Notes under the pieces: generated by a model | Database searches by the model: none | Seen by the model: only the letters and a program-made list of their open reading frames with translations | What the model was told of the DNA's origin: nothing | Shown: positions 1 through 9,139 of the stretch, piece after piece | How positions within the stretch are numbered: the first letter of the stretch is position 1 | Layout of the letters: each line of letters starts with the position of its first letter | Assembly: GCF_001283065.1 (NCBI RefSeq) | Contig: NZ_CDMK01000002.1 | Coordinates: forward strand, 342,050-406,049 | From: Helicobacter heilmannii | GTDB taxonomy: Bacteria > Campylobacterota > Campylobacteria > Campylobacterales > Helicobacteraceae | Reading direction: 5' to 3' | DNA: 64,000 nucleotides | Made by a program: the position numbers and the translations under genes

Positions 1-162
1 GGTTGCGCTGTCGAGTGTATTCACAATGTGCCCTTTGCCAAAGGCTTTGTGGTTCATAGTAGGCCCGTGACAACCAGCACATTTTTTAATCAACTCAGCA
101 GGTTCAGCAGCCCCCAAAAGCCCAAGACACAATACAACACCTAAGAACAAAACCTTTTTCAC
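1..162 (-). CDS. c-type cytochrome (c553-like), N-terminal part only
   Basis: Small periplasmic monohaem cytochrome c, cut by the window start, so only 54 residues are visible. A GTG start at 162-160 is preceded by AAAGGAG at good spacing. A short hydrophobic signal peptide is followed by the haem attachment site CAGCH. The sequence and its neighbour hemW resemble the H. pylori cytochrome c553 / HemN-like pair (HP1227/HP1226). These cytochromes carry electrons from the bc1 complex to the cbb3 oxidase. The distal methionine ligand lies outside the window and cannot be checked. The gene is divergent from hemW. Confidence 0.85.
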   Translation of the reverse strand, partial: MKKVLFLGVVLCLGLLGAAEPAELIKKCAGCHGPTMNHKAFGKGHIVNTLDSAT

Positions 163-223
163 AGAAGACTCCTTTGAATTATCAAAAAGTATGCTAAGAT
201 GATATTATTTAAAGGATTAAGCC

Positions 224-1288
224 ATGCTTAAATCCATGTTGCAAAGAGCCCCTAGTCTCTACATCCACATCCCCTTTTGCACAAGCAAATGCGGATATTG
301 TGCTTTCAATTCCTTTAGTGGGTTGGATTCTCTCAAAGATGCCTATGTCGATGCTTTGGTTATAGACCTTAAAAACAGTCTTAAAAACATGCCGGCTTTA
401 AGTTCGATTTTCATCGGCGGAGGTACACCAAATACGCTAGGAGTGAAGCACTACGAGCGCATTTTCTACACCATTACCGCCCACACCACCTACGCCCCCA
501 ATATAGAAATCACTTTAGAAGCCAACCCCGATCACATCACCCAAGAGTGGTGCCAAGCCTTAAAAAGTCTAGGGGCTAACCGCCTTTCTTTAGGCGTGCA
601 AAGCTTCTTTGCCGATAAGTTAAAATTCTTACAAAGAGAACATGGCCAACAAGACATCTTTCAAGCCCTAGAGATCGCCCACACTTGTGGCTTTGAACAT
701 CTAAACATTGATTTGATGTACAACACCCCTCTAGACACTCCAGAGCGTCTTAAAGTCGAGTGCCAACAAGCAAGCACATTACCCATAGACCACCTCTCTG
801 CCTACAGCCTGACCCTTGAAGACAACACGCGTTTAGCCCATAGCATCGACCCCCATGCGCTTTTAAACGCTGATGCCATCTTGCGAAGTCTCTTAAAAGA
901 TTTGGGCTTTAGTCCCTATGAAGTGTCTAATTATGCTAGACCCTACCAAGTACAGCACAATTTGGGTTACTGGGCAGGCTTAGAGTATTTGGGCTGTGGG
1001 GCGGGGGCTGTGGGGCGTGTGGGAAATACAAGATTTTATAAGCAAAAAGATGTGCGCGCCTATATCAATAACCCTTTAAAGTGGCGTGTAGAACTCTTAA
1101 GCGATGCGGATTTAGAGCTAGAACGATTGTTTTTAGGGTTGCGTTGCGTGCTGGGGGTAGAATTAGAAGGGCTAGACCCTAAGGAAGTCCAAAAGCTCGT
1201 AGAGGGCAAGAAATGCAAAATCACCAACCAACGCTTGGTTGCTTGCGACTTCTTCCTTGCGGACGAAATCGCTTTATGGCTCATTTAA
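224..1288 (+). CDS. hemW: radical SAM haem chaperone HemW (HemN-like)
   Basis: Radical-SAM protein of the HemN/HemW family, 354 residues. The cluster motif is C19-x3-C23-x2-C26, followed by A27-F28 where true coproporphyrinogen dehydrogenases (HemN) have another cysteine (C-x-C). This favours HemW, a haem-insertion chaperone, over the enzyme HemN. The SAM-binding GGGTP motif lies near residue 66, and the family signatures ANPD and LSLGVQSF follow. The ATG at 224 has AAGGA upstream. It converges on flaA with only about 10 bases between the stop codons, which leaves little room for a terminator. Databases often label such genes oxygen-independent coproporphyrinogen III oxidase; the missing cysteine argues against that. 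Confidence 0.88.
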   Translation: MLKSMLQRAPSLYIHIPFCTSKCGYCAFNSFSGLDSLKDAYVDALVIDLKNSLKNMPALSSIFIGGGTPNTLGVKHYERIFYTITAHTTYAPNIEITLEANPDHITQEWCQALKSLGANRLSLGVQSFFADKLKFLQREHGQQDIFQALEIAHTCGFEHLNIDLMYNTPLDTPERLKVECQQASTLPIDHLSAYSLTLEDNTRLAHSIDPHALLNADAILRSLLKDLGFSPYEVSNYARPYQVQHNLGYWAGLEYLGCGAGAVGRVGNTRFYKQKDVRAYINNPLKWRVELLSDADLELERLFLGLRCVLGVELEGLDPKEVQKLVEGKKCKITNQRLVACDFFLADEIALWLI

Positions 1289-1298
1289 GCCAGAAGGC

Positions 1299-2861
1299 CT
1301 ATGTTAAAAGGCGGAGGATGTTTTGTTGCACAGTGTTGGCTTGGCTCATTGCATAGCTACCAGACTGTGCCAAGATATTATTCTTGCTGAAATTTGCGCT
1401 TTCTTCGGCGAAGTCCACATCACGCATTTGTGATTCAGCGGCCTTCACATTCACTTGGGTGATGCTGATGTTGTTGACAGTGCTAACCATTTGGTTTTGC
1501 ACGGAACCTAAGTCAGAGCGGATTTTATCCAGCATTTTTTGGGCAGATTCGGCGATGTCCATCACCACCATTGCACCTTTAAGAGTGGTTACCCCTGAGC
1601 CTAGAGTGAGGTGTTCTAGCGATAGGGTATTGTTGTAGTTCGCCCCAGAAGCACTGCGCACATTTTGGTTAAACTCGCCTAAAACATCTCTTAGGTTCAC
1701 GGTGGTGCTAGCAACCTGACCTTTAGTAAAGCCAATAGCTTTATAGCCTGCATTGGCATCGGTTACATTCGCCCCAGACACAACCAAAATATCTCTAGCG
1801 TCCTGGCGCACCAAGGATAAACGCCCATAGTTAACAGACCCATCTGTGATCTTTTGGCCACCATTGAAGGTGTCTAAAGCCATCGCACTTCCAGTACCAT
1901 TTTTTCGGTCGCTGGAGCCATCGTTGTCTGCTTTAATGCTAATGCCCCGGCCATCAAGACTGCGCAGATTTAAGCGCCCCTGAGAATCAGTGTAAGCTTC
2001 GATGCCAGTTTGGGCAGTGACAGCGTTGAAAGCCGCTAATAAACGCCCATCGCTGTCGTTTTTCTTGATGCCCATAACATTCCCAATATGGATGCCATTG
2101 AGGACCAAATTGTGTAGGTTTCCTGAGTGGATAGCGGTGTCTGAAGTGGAGATCACATTCGCAGTCGCCCGCACACCTGTGGCGTTAGAGTTTTTATTGA
2201 TGACTTCCACCAAAGCACCTAAACCTGTGCCCGCAGAAGTGGAGATTTTCACACTCTCTAAGGTGACATCGTGGGTACCATTCACTTGTTTGAAAGTCAA
2301 AGAGACTTCGCCGGAGGCGGTAATAGTGGCTCCTGTAACAATTTTGGTTTGCCCGATTTTGTCAGAGGTGGTTGCTCCGATGCTCGCCTTAATGGTTTCG
2401 TTGGAATAAGCCCCAACTTGGAACTCTTTATTGGAGAAAGAGCCTGCTAAGAGGGTTTGCCCATTGTAAGCAGTTGTGGTGCCAATATTGTCCAAACTCT
2501 GGATCAAGCGCACAATGTCGGCTTGCAGAGCTTTCCTAGATTGTGTGTTTTGTCCATCTTGGGCAGCTTGGACTGCCTTGGTTTTGATGGTGTCTAGGAT
2601 CTTAATTTGTTCATCCATCGCTTTGTCAGCGATTTGGATGATGCCTATCCCGTCATTGGTGTTGGCGATTGCCTGCCCTAAACTCTTGGCTTGAGAGCGC
2701 AGTGAGTCGGCGATTGTCATCCCAGAAGCGTCGTCTGCCGCCTTGTTGATGCGTAAGCCTGAACTCAAGCGCTCTAACGACTCCCTCAAATCGCGCTGTG
2801 TTACCAGCCCTACGGCATGGGCATTTAGCGCATTGATGTTCGTGTTAACTTGAAATGCCAT
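1299..2861 (-). CDS. flaA: flagellin A (major filament subunit)
   Basis: Major flagellin, 520 residues, about the usual Helicobacter FlaA length. The N-terminal D0/D1 domain ([15 protein letters not shown], then [17 protein letters not shown]) and the C-terminal D0 helix ending in [14 protein letters not shown] are highly conserved and pack into the filament core. The middle (about 180-400) is the variable surface region, rich in Ser/Thr that could carry O-linked pseudaminic acid as in other Helicobacter and Campylobacter flagellins; glycosylation is inference. It has no signal peptide, as expected for type III export. A sigma-28-like promoter lies upstream. The gene is monocistronic and divergent from the keto-acid decarboxylase. 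Confidence 0.97.
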   Translation of the reverse strand: MAFQVNTNINALNAHAVGLVTQRDLRESLERLSSGLRINKAADDASGMTIADSLRSQAKSLGQAIANTNDGIGIIQIADKAMDEQIKILDTIKTKAVQAAQDGQNTQSRKALQADIVRLIQSLDNIGTTTAYNGQTLLAGSFSNKEFQVGAYSNETIKASIGATTSDKIGQTKIVTGATITASGEVSLTFKQVNGTHDVTLESVKISTSAGTGLGALVEVINKNSNATGVRATANVISTSDTAIHSGNLHNLVLNGIHIGNVMGIKKNDSDGRLLAAFNAVTAQTGIEAYTDSQGRLNLRSLDGRGISIKADNDGSSDRKNGTGSAMALDTFNGGQKITDGSVNYGRLSLVRQDARDILVVSGANVTDANAGYKAIGFTKGQVASTTVNLRDVLGEFNQNVRSASGANYNNTLSLEHLTLGSGVTTLKGAMVVMDIAESAQKMLDKIRSDLGSVQNQMVSTVNNISITQVNVKAAESQMRDVDFAEESANFSKNNILAQSGSYAMSQANTVQQNILRLLT

Positions 2862-2906
2862 ACTAACTCCTTGTTAATCTCCTAAAGCTTCCTTGCTTTG
2901 GCGCAC

Positions 2907-2945
2907 CTACAATCGACCAAAACACATTTTTGTTAAATTAAAGGC
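2907..2945 (-). promoter_or_regulatory. possible sigma-28 (FliA) promoter of flaA
   Basis: On the minus strand a GGTCGATT box (forward 2911-2918) resembles the -10 of Helicobacter/Campylobacter FliA promoters (CGATAA / CGATWT). It lies about 14 bases from an A/T-rich TTAA-type -35. It would start a leader of roughly 40 bases before the flaA ATG. The match is imperfect, but late flagellin genes normally use this sigma factor. Confidence 0.45.
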
Positions 2946-3016
2946 AGATGACTTAGTTTTATTCCCTTTTCATGTTAGAATATCGCCCGTGATTTTTAAA
3001 AAAATAAGGAGCTTTT

Positions 3017-4660
3017 ATGGTAATCAGCATTGGCCAATATCTGCTAGACAGATTAAAGGACTATGGTGTGGCGCATGTCTTTGGCGTGCCGGGAGACTAT
3101 AATTTGGGCTTTTTGGACCTCATTGAAGATGACCCAAATTTAGAATGGATCGGCAATTGTAATGAGCTCAACGCTTCTTATGCCACAGATGGGTATGCGC
3201 GCATTAGGCCAATGAGCGCGCTTTTAACGACCTTTGGTGTGGGCGAACTCAGTGCCATTAATGGGGTGGCGGGCTCTTATGCCGAGAGCGTGCCTGTGGT
3301 GAAAATCGTGGGCATGCCCTCGCGCAGTGTTTCAGAGAATAGACGCTTTGTGCACCACACCCTAGGCGATGGGGAGTTTATGAGGTTTTATGCCATGTAT
3401 CAAGGTGTCAGTGTGGCGCAAACGATTTTAAACAAACAAAACGCTAAGAGCGAGATCGATCGGGTGCTCGCCGAGTGTGCCTTGCATAAAAAACCTGTGT
3501 ATATCGGCATCCCCTCCGATGTGCCAAGTATCCAGATCGAGGTGTCAAGTCCCATGCTCTACAAACCCAAAAGCGATAAAAAAACCCTCAACGCCTTCGT
3601 TGAAGCCGTAAAAAAGTGCATCAAAACTTATAAATCTTTCATCGCCTTAGCCGACTACGAAGTGAATCGCCACCACCTCAATCAAGAGTTGCACGACTTT
3701 ATCGAAGCCACGAATCTGCCCATCGCTTCGCTGTCTATGGGTAAGGGGGTTTTTTCTGAGCAACATCCTAACTTCATCGGGGTTTATAACGGGATCTTGA
3801 GCGATGATCGGGTGACAAACGCCATTAAAGAATCTGATTGTACGATCTTAGTCGGCGTGAAACTCACCGACTTTTTAACCGCCGGTTTCCGCTACATTTG
3901 TGAAGAACCCATCCCTAGAATTGAGATCCATCCGCTCTACAGCAAAATAGGTGAGGAAGTTTATAGCGATATTCTCATGCAAGATGTCCTTAAAAAACTC
4001 TCAAGCCTGAATTTTAAATCCAAAATCCCCCCAAAAGAACCCAAATCCAAACTCCCCCTAGAAGGCAAGCTCACTCAGGCGCAATTTTTCCAAGTGATCG
4101 AAGAGCATTTACAGCCTAATAATGTTTTGATCGCCGAAACAGGGACTTCGTTTTTTGGGGCTGTGGATGTGAGCTTGCCTAGGGGGACAAGTTTTATCGG
4201 ACAACCGCTTTGGGGCTCGATCGGCTACACCTTTGGGGCACTTTTGGGCAGCGCCCTAGCCGATCGCAAACGGCGCAATGTGCTCTTAATCGGCGATGGC
4301 TCTTTTCAGCTCACCGGTCAAGAGCTCTCCACCATGCTAAGAGAAAACATCACGCCCATCATCATTCTTATCAACAACGATGGCTACACTGTGGAGCGTT
4401 GCATCCACGGACCTGAGCGCAAATACAACGACATTAACATGTGGCATTACACAAAACTTGTCGAAGCCTTCGATGTGCATTTACACCGAAAGCCCTTAAC
4501 TTTTAAAGCAAACACGGCTGAAAGTCTAAGCAAAGCCTTAGAACAAGCCTACAAACACCCCGATAAACTCGCTTTTATTGAAGTGGAGATGGCTAGAGAC
4601 GATGCCCCCACTCTCTTAAAGAAATTGGGCGAGATTTCTGCAGAGCAAAATAAATACTAG
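3017..4660 (+). CDS. thiamine-diphosphate 2-keto-acid decarboxylase (PDC/IPDC/KdcA type)
   Basis: Non-oxidative decarboxylase converting 2-keto acids (pyruvate, branched-chain or indolepyruvate) to aldehydes plus CO2. It has 547 residues. Catalytic residues match Zymomonas pyruvate decarboxylase numbering: D27, E50 (in NELNA), H113-H114 (HHTLG) and E460. The ThDP/Mg motif is GDGS at 426 to NND at 453-455. The stretch NNDGYTVE..IHG....YND is closer to KdcA/IndolePDC than to ethanologenic PDC, so the substrate may be a branched-chain or aromatic keto acid. A strong AAGGAG precedes the ATG. It sits alone, divergent from flaA, with no alcohol or aldehyde dehydrogenase beside it. I do not know a counterpart in H. 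pylori. Confidence 0.9.
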   Translation: MVISIGQYLLDRLKDYGVAHVFGVPGDYNLGFLDLIEDDPNLEWIGNCNELNASYATDGYARIRPMSALLTTFGVGELSAINGVAGSYAESVPVVKIVGMPSRSVSENRRFVHHTLGDGEFMRFYAMYQGVSVAQTILNKQNAKSEIDRVLAECALHKKPVYIGIPSDVPSIQIEVSSPMLYKPKSDKKTLNAFVEAVKKCIKTYKSFIALADYEVNRHHLNQELHDFIEATNLPIASLSMGKGVFSEQHPNFIGVYNGILSDDRVTNAIKESDCTILVGVKLTDFLTAGFRYICEEPIPRIEIHPLYSKIGEEVYSDILMQDVLKKLSSLNFKSKIPPKEPKSKLPLEGKLTQAQFFQVIEEHLQPNNVLIAETGTSFFGAVDVSLPRGTSFIGQPLWGSIGYTFGALLGSALADRKRRNVLLIGDGSFQLTGQELSTMLRENITPIIILINNDGYTVERCIHGPERKYNDINMWHYTKLVEAFDVHLHRKPLTFKANTAESLSKALEQAYKHPDKLAFIEVEMARDDAPTLLKKLGEISAEQNKY

Positions 4661-5325
4661 GCGCGCAAAACCAAGGCATCGACCCCGTAAGAGTTGGTGG
4701 GGGTGATGGGGGGGGTGCTTAGATCTTTTAAAATCACCAAACCCTGGGGCACAAGCTTTAAGAGCTCCGTGAAATCTTGCACAATGTAAATGGCTTTGGT
4801 CCTGGCTAAAATAGCATTTTTTAAATCTGCAGGGCTTGCCACCTGCACGATGGGCAATAGTCCTAAATGTGTGGTGTAGGTGGCTATGTCCTTTAAATCC
4901 TTTTGTAGTAGCGTAGGGTCCAAGACCAACGCGTCCACGCCATATACCAACGCCTCTAAGATTTGGTAACGCTCAAGAATCAAATCTTTTAAAATAAGGG
5001 GCTTGGAACACAAACGGCGCACAAAACCCAATAAATCCAGCATTTCTAAGGAGGGCTCTTTAGCATACAGGGGAGTGAAATCCAAAAGCAAGGCTAAGGC
5101 TGGACCCTCTTGTGCTTGTTGCAAACTCTCTAAAAACACTTCTATCTCTAAACACACATCTAGGGCTACAAGGGTGTGGGCTAGAGATGTGCTTTTAGGG
5201 CGCATCAGTTGCCCTAGGCTTAATCTAGGCAAATAGGGGTTGTAGGCAAGAGAACGCCCCAGTAGGTCAAAGGGGCGGATTTGCTCTTTTAGGGCTAAAA
5301 GAGATTTTAAGTTTTCTATTGACAC
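4657..5325 (-). CDS. indole-3-glycerol-phosphate synthase-like protein, probably catalytically dead
   Basis: A 222-residue TIM-barrel-like protein. Residues 108-135 (KPLILKDL..ERYQILEA...GVDALVL) align with the TrpC segment around the catalytic lysine (KDF..D.YQI.EA...GADA), so K113 is kept. Other IGPS active-site signatures are lost: the early E-x-K of IAEIKKASPSKG is absent, VEVH is VQVA at 160-163, NNR is replaced by VQD, and the ESGI phosphate loop has become LKDLS. I infer a paralogue with a different, perhaps non-enzymatic, role. The GTG start overlaps the end of the upstream TPR gene, so the two are probably translationally coupled. No other trp gene is nearby. Confidence 0.6.
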   Translation of the reverse strand: MSIENLKSLLALKEQIRPFDLLGRSLAYNPYLPRLSLGQLMRPKSTSLAHTLVALDVCLEIEVFLESLQQAQEGPALALLLDFTPLYAKEPSLEMLDLLGFVRRLCSKPLILKDLILERYQILEALVYGVDALVLDPTLLQKDLKDIATYTTHLGLLPIVQVASPADLKNAILARTKAIYIVQDFTELLKLVPQGLVILKDLSTPPITPTNSYGVDALVLRA

Positions 5326-6605
5326 TCGGCGATGGCGTGGGCGTGGGCTTTGAGCTCGGGCTGGGTGGCGATGTCCTCTTTAGAAATGCCTAAAAAGAGT
5401 TTCTTTGCCAAAGCACAGTTACCCAACTTGAAGTAGCCCCACGCCAATGAGTCGATGTAAAAAATGGATTTGGGCTCGATTTGCAGCGCCACCTTGACAT
5501 AGTCGATCCCCTTGCGGACATTCAAATCATATTCAATGAGTGAGTAGCCCAAGAAATTGTAGAAAAACGCATCTTGGACATCTAATTTACCCTTGTGCAA
5601 CCTGATTTGTTCTCTGCGTTGGGCAATCGCCCTCTCAAGTTTATGGGCGATGGGGAGCATATCGGTTTTGGTGATCTTCTTTTGGGCATTCAGATGCTCG
5701 TAGGCATAGACCGCCTCTAGGGCTAAAAATTTAGGGTCTCTGTGTTCTTTGTAGAGCAAGCCGGCTTGTTTGGAGGCGAGGGCAAAGTTTTTTTGGGCGG
5801 TGTAAAGGTCTAAAAGCAAGCGGCGGTTAAAGGGGAAGTTTTTGGCGATTTTCTCGGCTTTATCAAACTCTTTGAGCATCGCCAAAACCCCGATGTAAAG
5901 TTGGGCGTTTTGCACCACAGGGTCTTTTGTATAAAGCGCACCAAAGGCCTCTTTAGCCTTAGCCAATTGGTTCATTTGTACCAAAGTGTTGAAGCTCTTT
6001 TGACACAACTCGGGTGAGCAGCCGTATTTTTCTAGATGGGAGGCGATGAGGTCAGCAGCCTCTTGTTGGCTGTTTTGGATGAAATAGAGCGTAACAAGCT
6101 TTTCTAGCGTGTCTTCGTCGTGCACTTGGTTATAGAGTTTGCTTAAAATATCAAAGGCTTTGTTGTACTTCTTTTCGCTGATGTAGAGTGAGCCTAGTAC
6201 GCTATCGAGCATTAAAGATTTGTCCTCTGTGCGGATTTTTTCTAACAAAGTGATCGCCTTTTGGATTTGCCCCGTTTTGATGTAGCCATCCACTAAGATT
6301 TTATTGATGGAGAGATCTTTGTTGTTTTTGGTTACTTTTTTATAGAGCATGGCCAGTTCCACAGCCGTGTTGATGTCGCCTAGACTCGCGGCAGAGATCG
6401 CCGCCTCTTTGGCGTAAATGATATTGTTTGTTTCTTTATAGAGCTGTAGATAGCCCTTTTTAGCGGTGGCGAAGTCGCCCCTATGGAATGCATCTGAAGT
6501 GATCAAAATCTGCTGATCTTCGGTGATGCTTTGGGCAAAAAGCATGCTGCTTAGGGTGAGTCCTAAGCCAAAAAGCCCCCAAGTCCTTATTCTCTGTTGT
6601 GGCAT
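5316..6605 (-). CDS. exported TPR-repeat protein, function unknown
   Basis: Tetratricopeptide-repeat protein. I start it at the ATG at 6605, which has GCGAGG five bases upstream and opens directly into a signal peptide (MPQQRIRTWGLFGLGLTLSSM, cleavage near FAQS). A longer reading from 6665 adds a non-signal tail. The 429-residue product is almost wholly helical repeats; A..G....A......L pairs recur from about 40 to the C-terminus, ending in a typical TPR (Y.LGNCALAKKLF). Such periplasmic TPR proteins usually scaffold envelope complexes. The partner is unknown. It overlaps the TrpC-like gene by ten bases. Confidence 0.8.
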   Translation of the reverse strand: MPQQRIRTWGLFGLGLTLSSMLFAQSITEDQQILITSDAFHRGDFATAKKGYLQLYKETNNIIYAKEAAISAASLGDINTAVELAMLYKKVTKNNKDLSINKILVDGYIKTGQIQKAITLLEKIRTEDKSLMLDSVLGSLYISEKKYNKAFDILSKLYNQVHDEDTLEKLVTLYFIQNSQQEAADLIASHLEKYGCSPELCQKSFNTLVQMNQLAKAKEAFGALYTKDPVVQNAQLYIGVLAMLKEFDKAEKIAKNFPFNRRLLLDLYTAQKNFALASKQAGLLYKEHRDPKFLALEAVYAYEHLNAQKKITKTDMLPIAHKLERAIAQRREQIRLHKGKLDVQDAFFYNFLGYSLIEYDLNVRKGIDYVKVALQIEPKSIFYIDSLAWGYFKLGNCALAKKLFLGISKEDIATQPELKAHAHAIAECQ

Positions 6606-6668
6606 AAAACCTCGCTTGTGTGTAAAATTTGCATCATATCTTGTAGTATATAACATGAAAAACATGTT

Positions 6669-7040
6669 TTAGTTAAGGGGTTTGGTCCCGGGGCAAAGGG
6701 CACACAATGCTTTGAACCCTTCTTCACTTTTAAAGCACTCCCAAAAGGGGAAGGTCTGGCACTGCTTGGGGCGCACGGGGTAAATTTGGCAACACTTGCT
6801 TTCTTCATCTAAGAATACGCAGGCATAGCCCTCTTTGGGGTCTTTGGCGGGCTTTTCTAATAAGCTGTATTTGTAGCCTACTTTCTTGATATATCTGCGT
6901 GTGAAGGTTTCAAAGGGTAGATTTAAAAACGCGCTGATCGCCTCCATTTCTGCGGGTTTTAGAAAAATATAGCCCTCTTGCCCCAAACAGCACTTCGCCC
7001 CACAACTTGCACACTCCTTGGGGTCAAAACTAAATTCCAT
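6669..7040 (-). CDS. YkgJ-type cysteine-cluster protein
   Basis: A 123-residue member of the YkgJ/DUF3109-like zinc or iron-sulfur family. Cysteines occur as CASCGAKCC near the N-terminus, then CVFLDEESKCCQIYPVRPKQC in the middle and C..C..C pairs near the C-terminus. The motif C.IY..RP..C is the family signature. The role in Helicobacter is unknown. Its start shares a TGATG overlap with the stop of the upstream PilO-like gene, so it is probably the tail of that operon. It matches the position and type of H. pylori HP0274. Confidence 0.8.
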   Translation of the reverse strand: MEFSFDPKECASCGAKCCLGQEGYIFLKPAEMEAISAFLNLPFETFTRRYIKKVGYKYSLLEKPAKDPKEGYACVFLDEESKCCQIYPVRPKQCQTFPFWECFKSEEGFKALCALCPGTKPLN

Positions 7041-7618
7041 CAGTGATCCATGGCTTTGTAATCAACATGGACTATAAAATCTAGGGCAAAGGTGTCCCGG
7101 TTTTTGGTGATGGTGATGGGAAGCTCAACTTGCATGTGTACGCTGATAGCGGCTAAACCATTGAAAAAGGTGTAAAAGTCTTTTAAGTTGCGTGCGTGCG
7201 CGCTCACTTTTAATTCCCCGTAGATAAAACGCCCAAAGGTGTCGATGCGATGGCTTTGTTCTTGGATTTTAATGTGGGTGAAGTGTTTTTTCAAAAGGAC
7301 ATTTAGATCGTGGGTGATCGCGCTGTAGTCGGGATGTTGCAACAAACGGCCATTTTTCTCCTTAATGGTGTGGTAGGTCTGTATGGCACTAACAAAGTCT
7401 TTGCGCTTGTAGGCGACGATCATGGTTTGTTGGCGGGCATTGGTGTCTTGAGAGCGGTAGTCGTTTATTTCGGGGTAAAGCCATAGACTCACACTCACCA
7501 CCGCCACAACGACAAAAACCACAAAGAAACTAAAATTTTTGACAAGATTTTCAAACGCCAAATCCTTGGCATAATGGCTCATGTAGACTTGTTCTAGGTT
7601 TTGGTTTTGCTCTATCAA
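7040..7618 (-). CDS. PilO-like single-pass membrane protein
   Basis: A 192-residue bitopic protein: short cytoplasmic N-terminus, one transmembrane helix at about 28-48 (SFFVVFVVVAVVSVSLWLY), then a periplasmic helix and an alpha/beta domain. This is the layout of PilO in type IV pilus or secretion inner-membrane platforms. The identification rests mainly on layout and on its place after PilN-like and PilM-like genes, as in H. pylori HP0273-HP0271. No pilin, PilQ or PilB gene is present, so a pilus role is unlikely. From memory, recent H. pylori work links this trio to the flagellar motor cage. It overlaps the upstream gene by four bases. Confidence 0.65.
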   Translation of the reverse strand: MIEQNQNLEQVYMSHYAKDLAFENLVKNFSFFVVFVVVAVVSVSLWLYPEINDYRSQDTNARQQTMIVAYKRKDFVSAIQTYHTIKEKNGRLLQHPDYSAITHDLNVLLKKHFTHIKIQEQSHRIDTFGRFIYGELKVSAHARNLKDFYTFFNGLAAISVHMQVELPITITKNRDTFALDFIVHVDYKAMDH

Positions 7619-8142
7619 TCGTGCGCCTTTTCAATGAAGGGTAGAACCGAAGAGTTGATAGAGATGAAGCTGTACCATCCATTGCTTAGACGAGTAAACT
7701 CGACATGGCTGTTTTCAAAGATCGAGTTTAAGCGTTGTTGGATGGTGCTTTTAAAATTTTCCTTAGAGGGTACAATCCCCTGAAGTACGAGGCTGGAGTA
7801 ATCGATGGTGATCGATTTTATGGTGATTGAATCAGGGATCATCTCCAACACCCCCTTTATGGAATCTCTGACATTCAAGGTATAGACCGCTTTGCTCCGC
7901 ATGTCGGTTAAGATTTGCTTGGTGTGCTCGATGCGTTTTTCAATGCGTTTGGCTTCGTAGCTGTAGATCTGCCCTTGTACTTGAGAGATTTCTGCCCTGT
8001 TTTTGGTGATCGCAATATAAACTTGTAAGAAATAGGCCACGCCATAGACAGCCCCCACAGCAAGGAAGATATACATAAGCCAAACCTTGGCAAGCAGACT
8101 CAGTGTGTGTTTAGGGAAGGGGTTGCTATAGCTGAGCTTCAT
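7615..8142 (-). CDS. PilN-like single-pass membrane protein
   Basis: A 175-residue protein with a short cytoplasmic tail (MKLSYSNPFPKHTL), one membrane helix at about 17-42, a coiled-coil segment (about 50-75) and a small ferredoxin-like periplasmic domain. In PilN families the cytoplasmic tail docks into PilM and the periplasmic part dimerises with PilO. The gene overlaps both neighbours (PilM-like by 17 bases, PilO-like by 4), which supports one stoichiometric complex. The sequence is too divergent to assign from motifs alone. Confidence 0.62.
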   Translation of the reverse strand: MKLSYSNPFPKHTLSLLAKVWLMYIFLAVGAVYGVAYFLQVYIAITKNRAEISQVQGQIYSYEAKRIEKRIEHTKQILTDMRSKAVYTLNVRDSIKGVLEMIPDSITIKSITIDYSSLVLQGIVPSKENFKSTIQQRLNSIFENSHVEFTRLSNGWYSFISINSSVLPFIEKAHD

Positions 8143-9139
8143 GGTAGTGCTCTTTCTTTGCCAAAACGCCCATTTGTTCGACCAACGACACGGGGATGTG
8201 GACCACCTCTAACATGAGCTCATCTTTCAAAACATCGATGAGCTGATAAGAAATCTCATAGGTGTGCAAGACCCACACCTTTTGGATAAAATCTTCAATG
8301 TGGTTACTTGGGTTGTCGTAAGCTGCTCTGATCGACTCTTGTAGATGCTTGACGATGTCGGTGGCGTGGAACATGTTGTCCACCAAAGCCCTCGGGTCTT
8401 GAGTGGTTTGTTCTTCAGCAGGAGACGATTCAAAATTAAAATCCATGTGCATGAGATTCGACTCAATGGACTTTAAAAAGGACTGCAAAACTTGTTCTTC
8501 ATGCTCGTAGCTGGCTTGGTCTTCTTGTACTTGCACCTCAAAGTCCGTCTTCACTATTTCTAGGGGGTAAAATTTGCTATAGCAGATGTCCCTATGGTTA
8601 CTCACCATCACAAACAAGCGGGCGTGCTCCAAGAGCATATAAACCGCTACCTCATCCTCTAGCATGGGTTTGATGAAGCTGTACATCAACAAAAAGGGCG
8701 AAAAGATGTAATCGGTCTTTTGCATGGTGAGGCTAAATGTCTTGCGGTCCTGCTCTAAGGATTGTTTGGGGATATAAAAATAATAGTCGTCCACATCCAA
8801 AAGGATCAAATCTTTTTTACGCATCCCTTGCGGGATGTGTTGTTCGAGTTCAGATTTTTTACACATCCCCTGGTCCACACTCTTGGCCATCCCACACATA
8901 TAAGAAAAAGGGTAGGTCGCAACAAAATCCCTTGTGTCTTTGATCGCCTTGATAGGGATCATCGCATTGCGCACGGGGTAGGCTTTGTTCACGATCTCCT
9001 TGGTTTTCCTCCACCTAAGCCGCTCCATCCGCCCAAAGAGCACTTCGTGGTCTAAATTAAAACAAATGAAGACATCAGAGAAAAACAAAGAGCGCAGGCC
9101 ATCGTAGAAAACGCCCTTCAAAAATCTAAAAACCCCCAC
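8126..9139 (-). CDS. PilM-like cytoplasmic protein
   Basis: A 337-residue soluble protein from a GTG that shares its first base with the stop of the upstream DUF374 gene. It has segments reminiscent of actin-like PilM (LILLDVDDYYFYIP near 110, a LLEHAR core strand near 170), but no confident nucleotide-binding signature. Gene order PilM-PilN-PilO with overlapping ends is the main evidence. It probably forms the cytoplasmic ring of a membrane platform. Acidic low-complexity stretches lie around 205-255. It corresponds in position to H. pylori HP0271. Confidence 0.55.
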   Translation of the reverse strand: MGVFRFLKGVFYDGLRSLFFSDVFICFNLDHEVLFGRMERLRWRKTKEIVNKAYPVRNAMIPIKAIKDTRDFVATYPFSYMCGMAKSVDQGMCKKSELEQHIPQGMRKKDLILLDVDDYYFYIPKQSLEQDRKTFSLTMQKTDYIFSPFLLMYSFIKPMLEDEVAVYMLLEHARLFVMVSNHRDICYSKFYPLEIVKTDFEVQVQEDQASYEHEEQVLQSFLKSIESNLMHMDFNFESSPAEEQTTQDPRALVDNMFHATDIVKHLQESIRAAYDNPSNHIEDFIQKVWVLHTYEISYQLIDVLKDELMLEVVHIPVSLVEQMGVLAKKEHYHEAQL

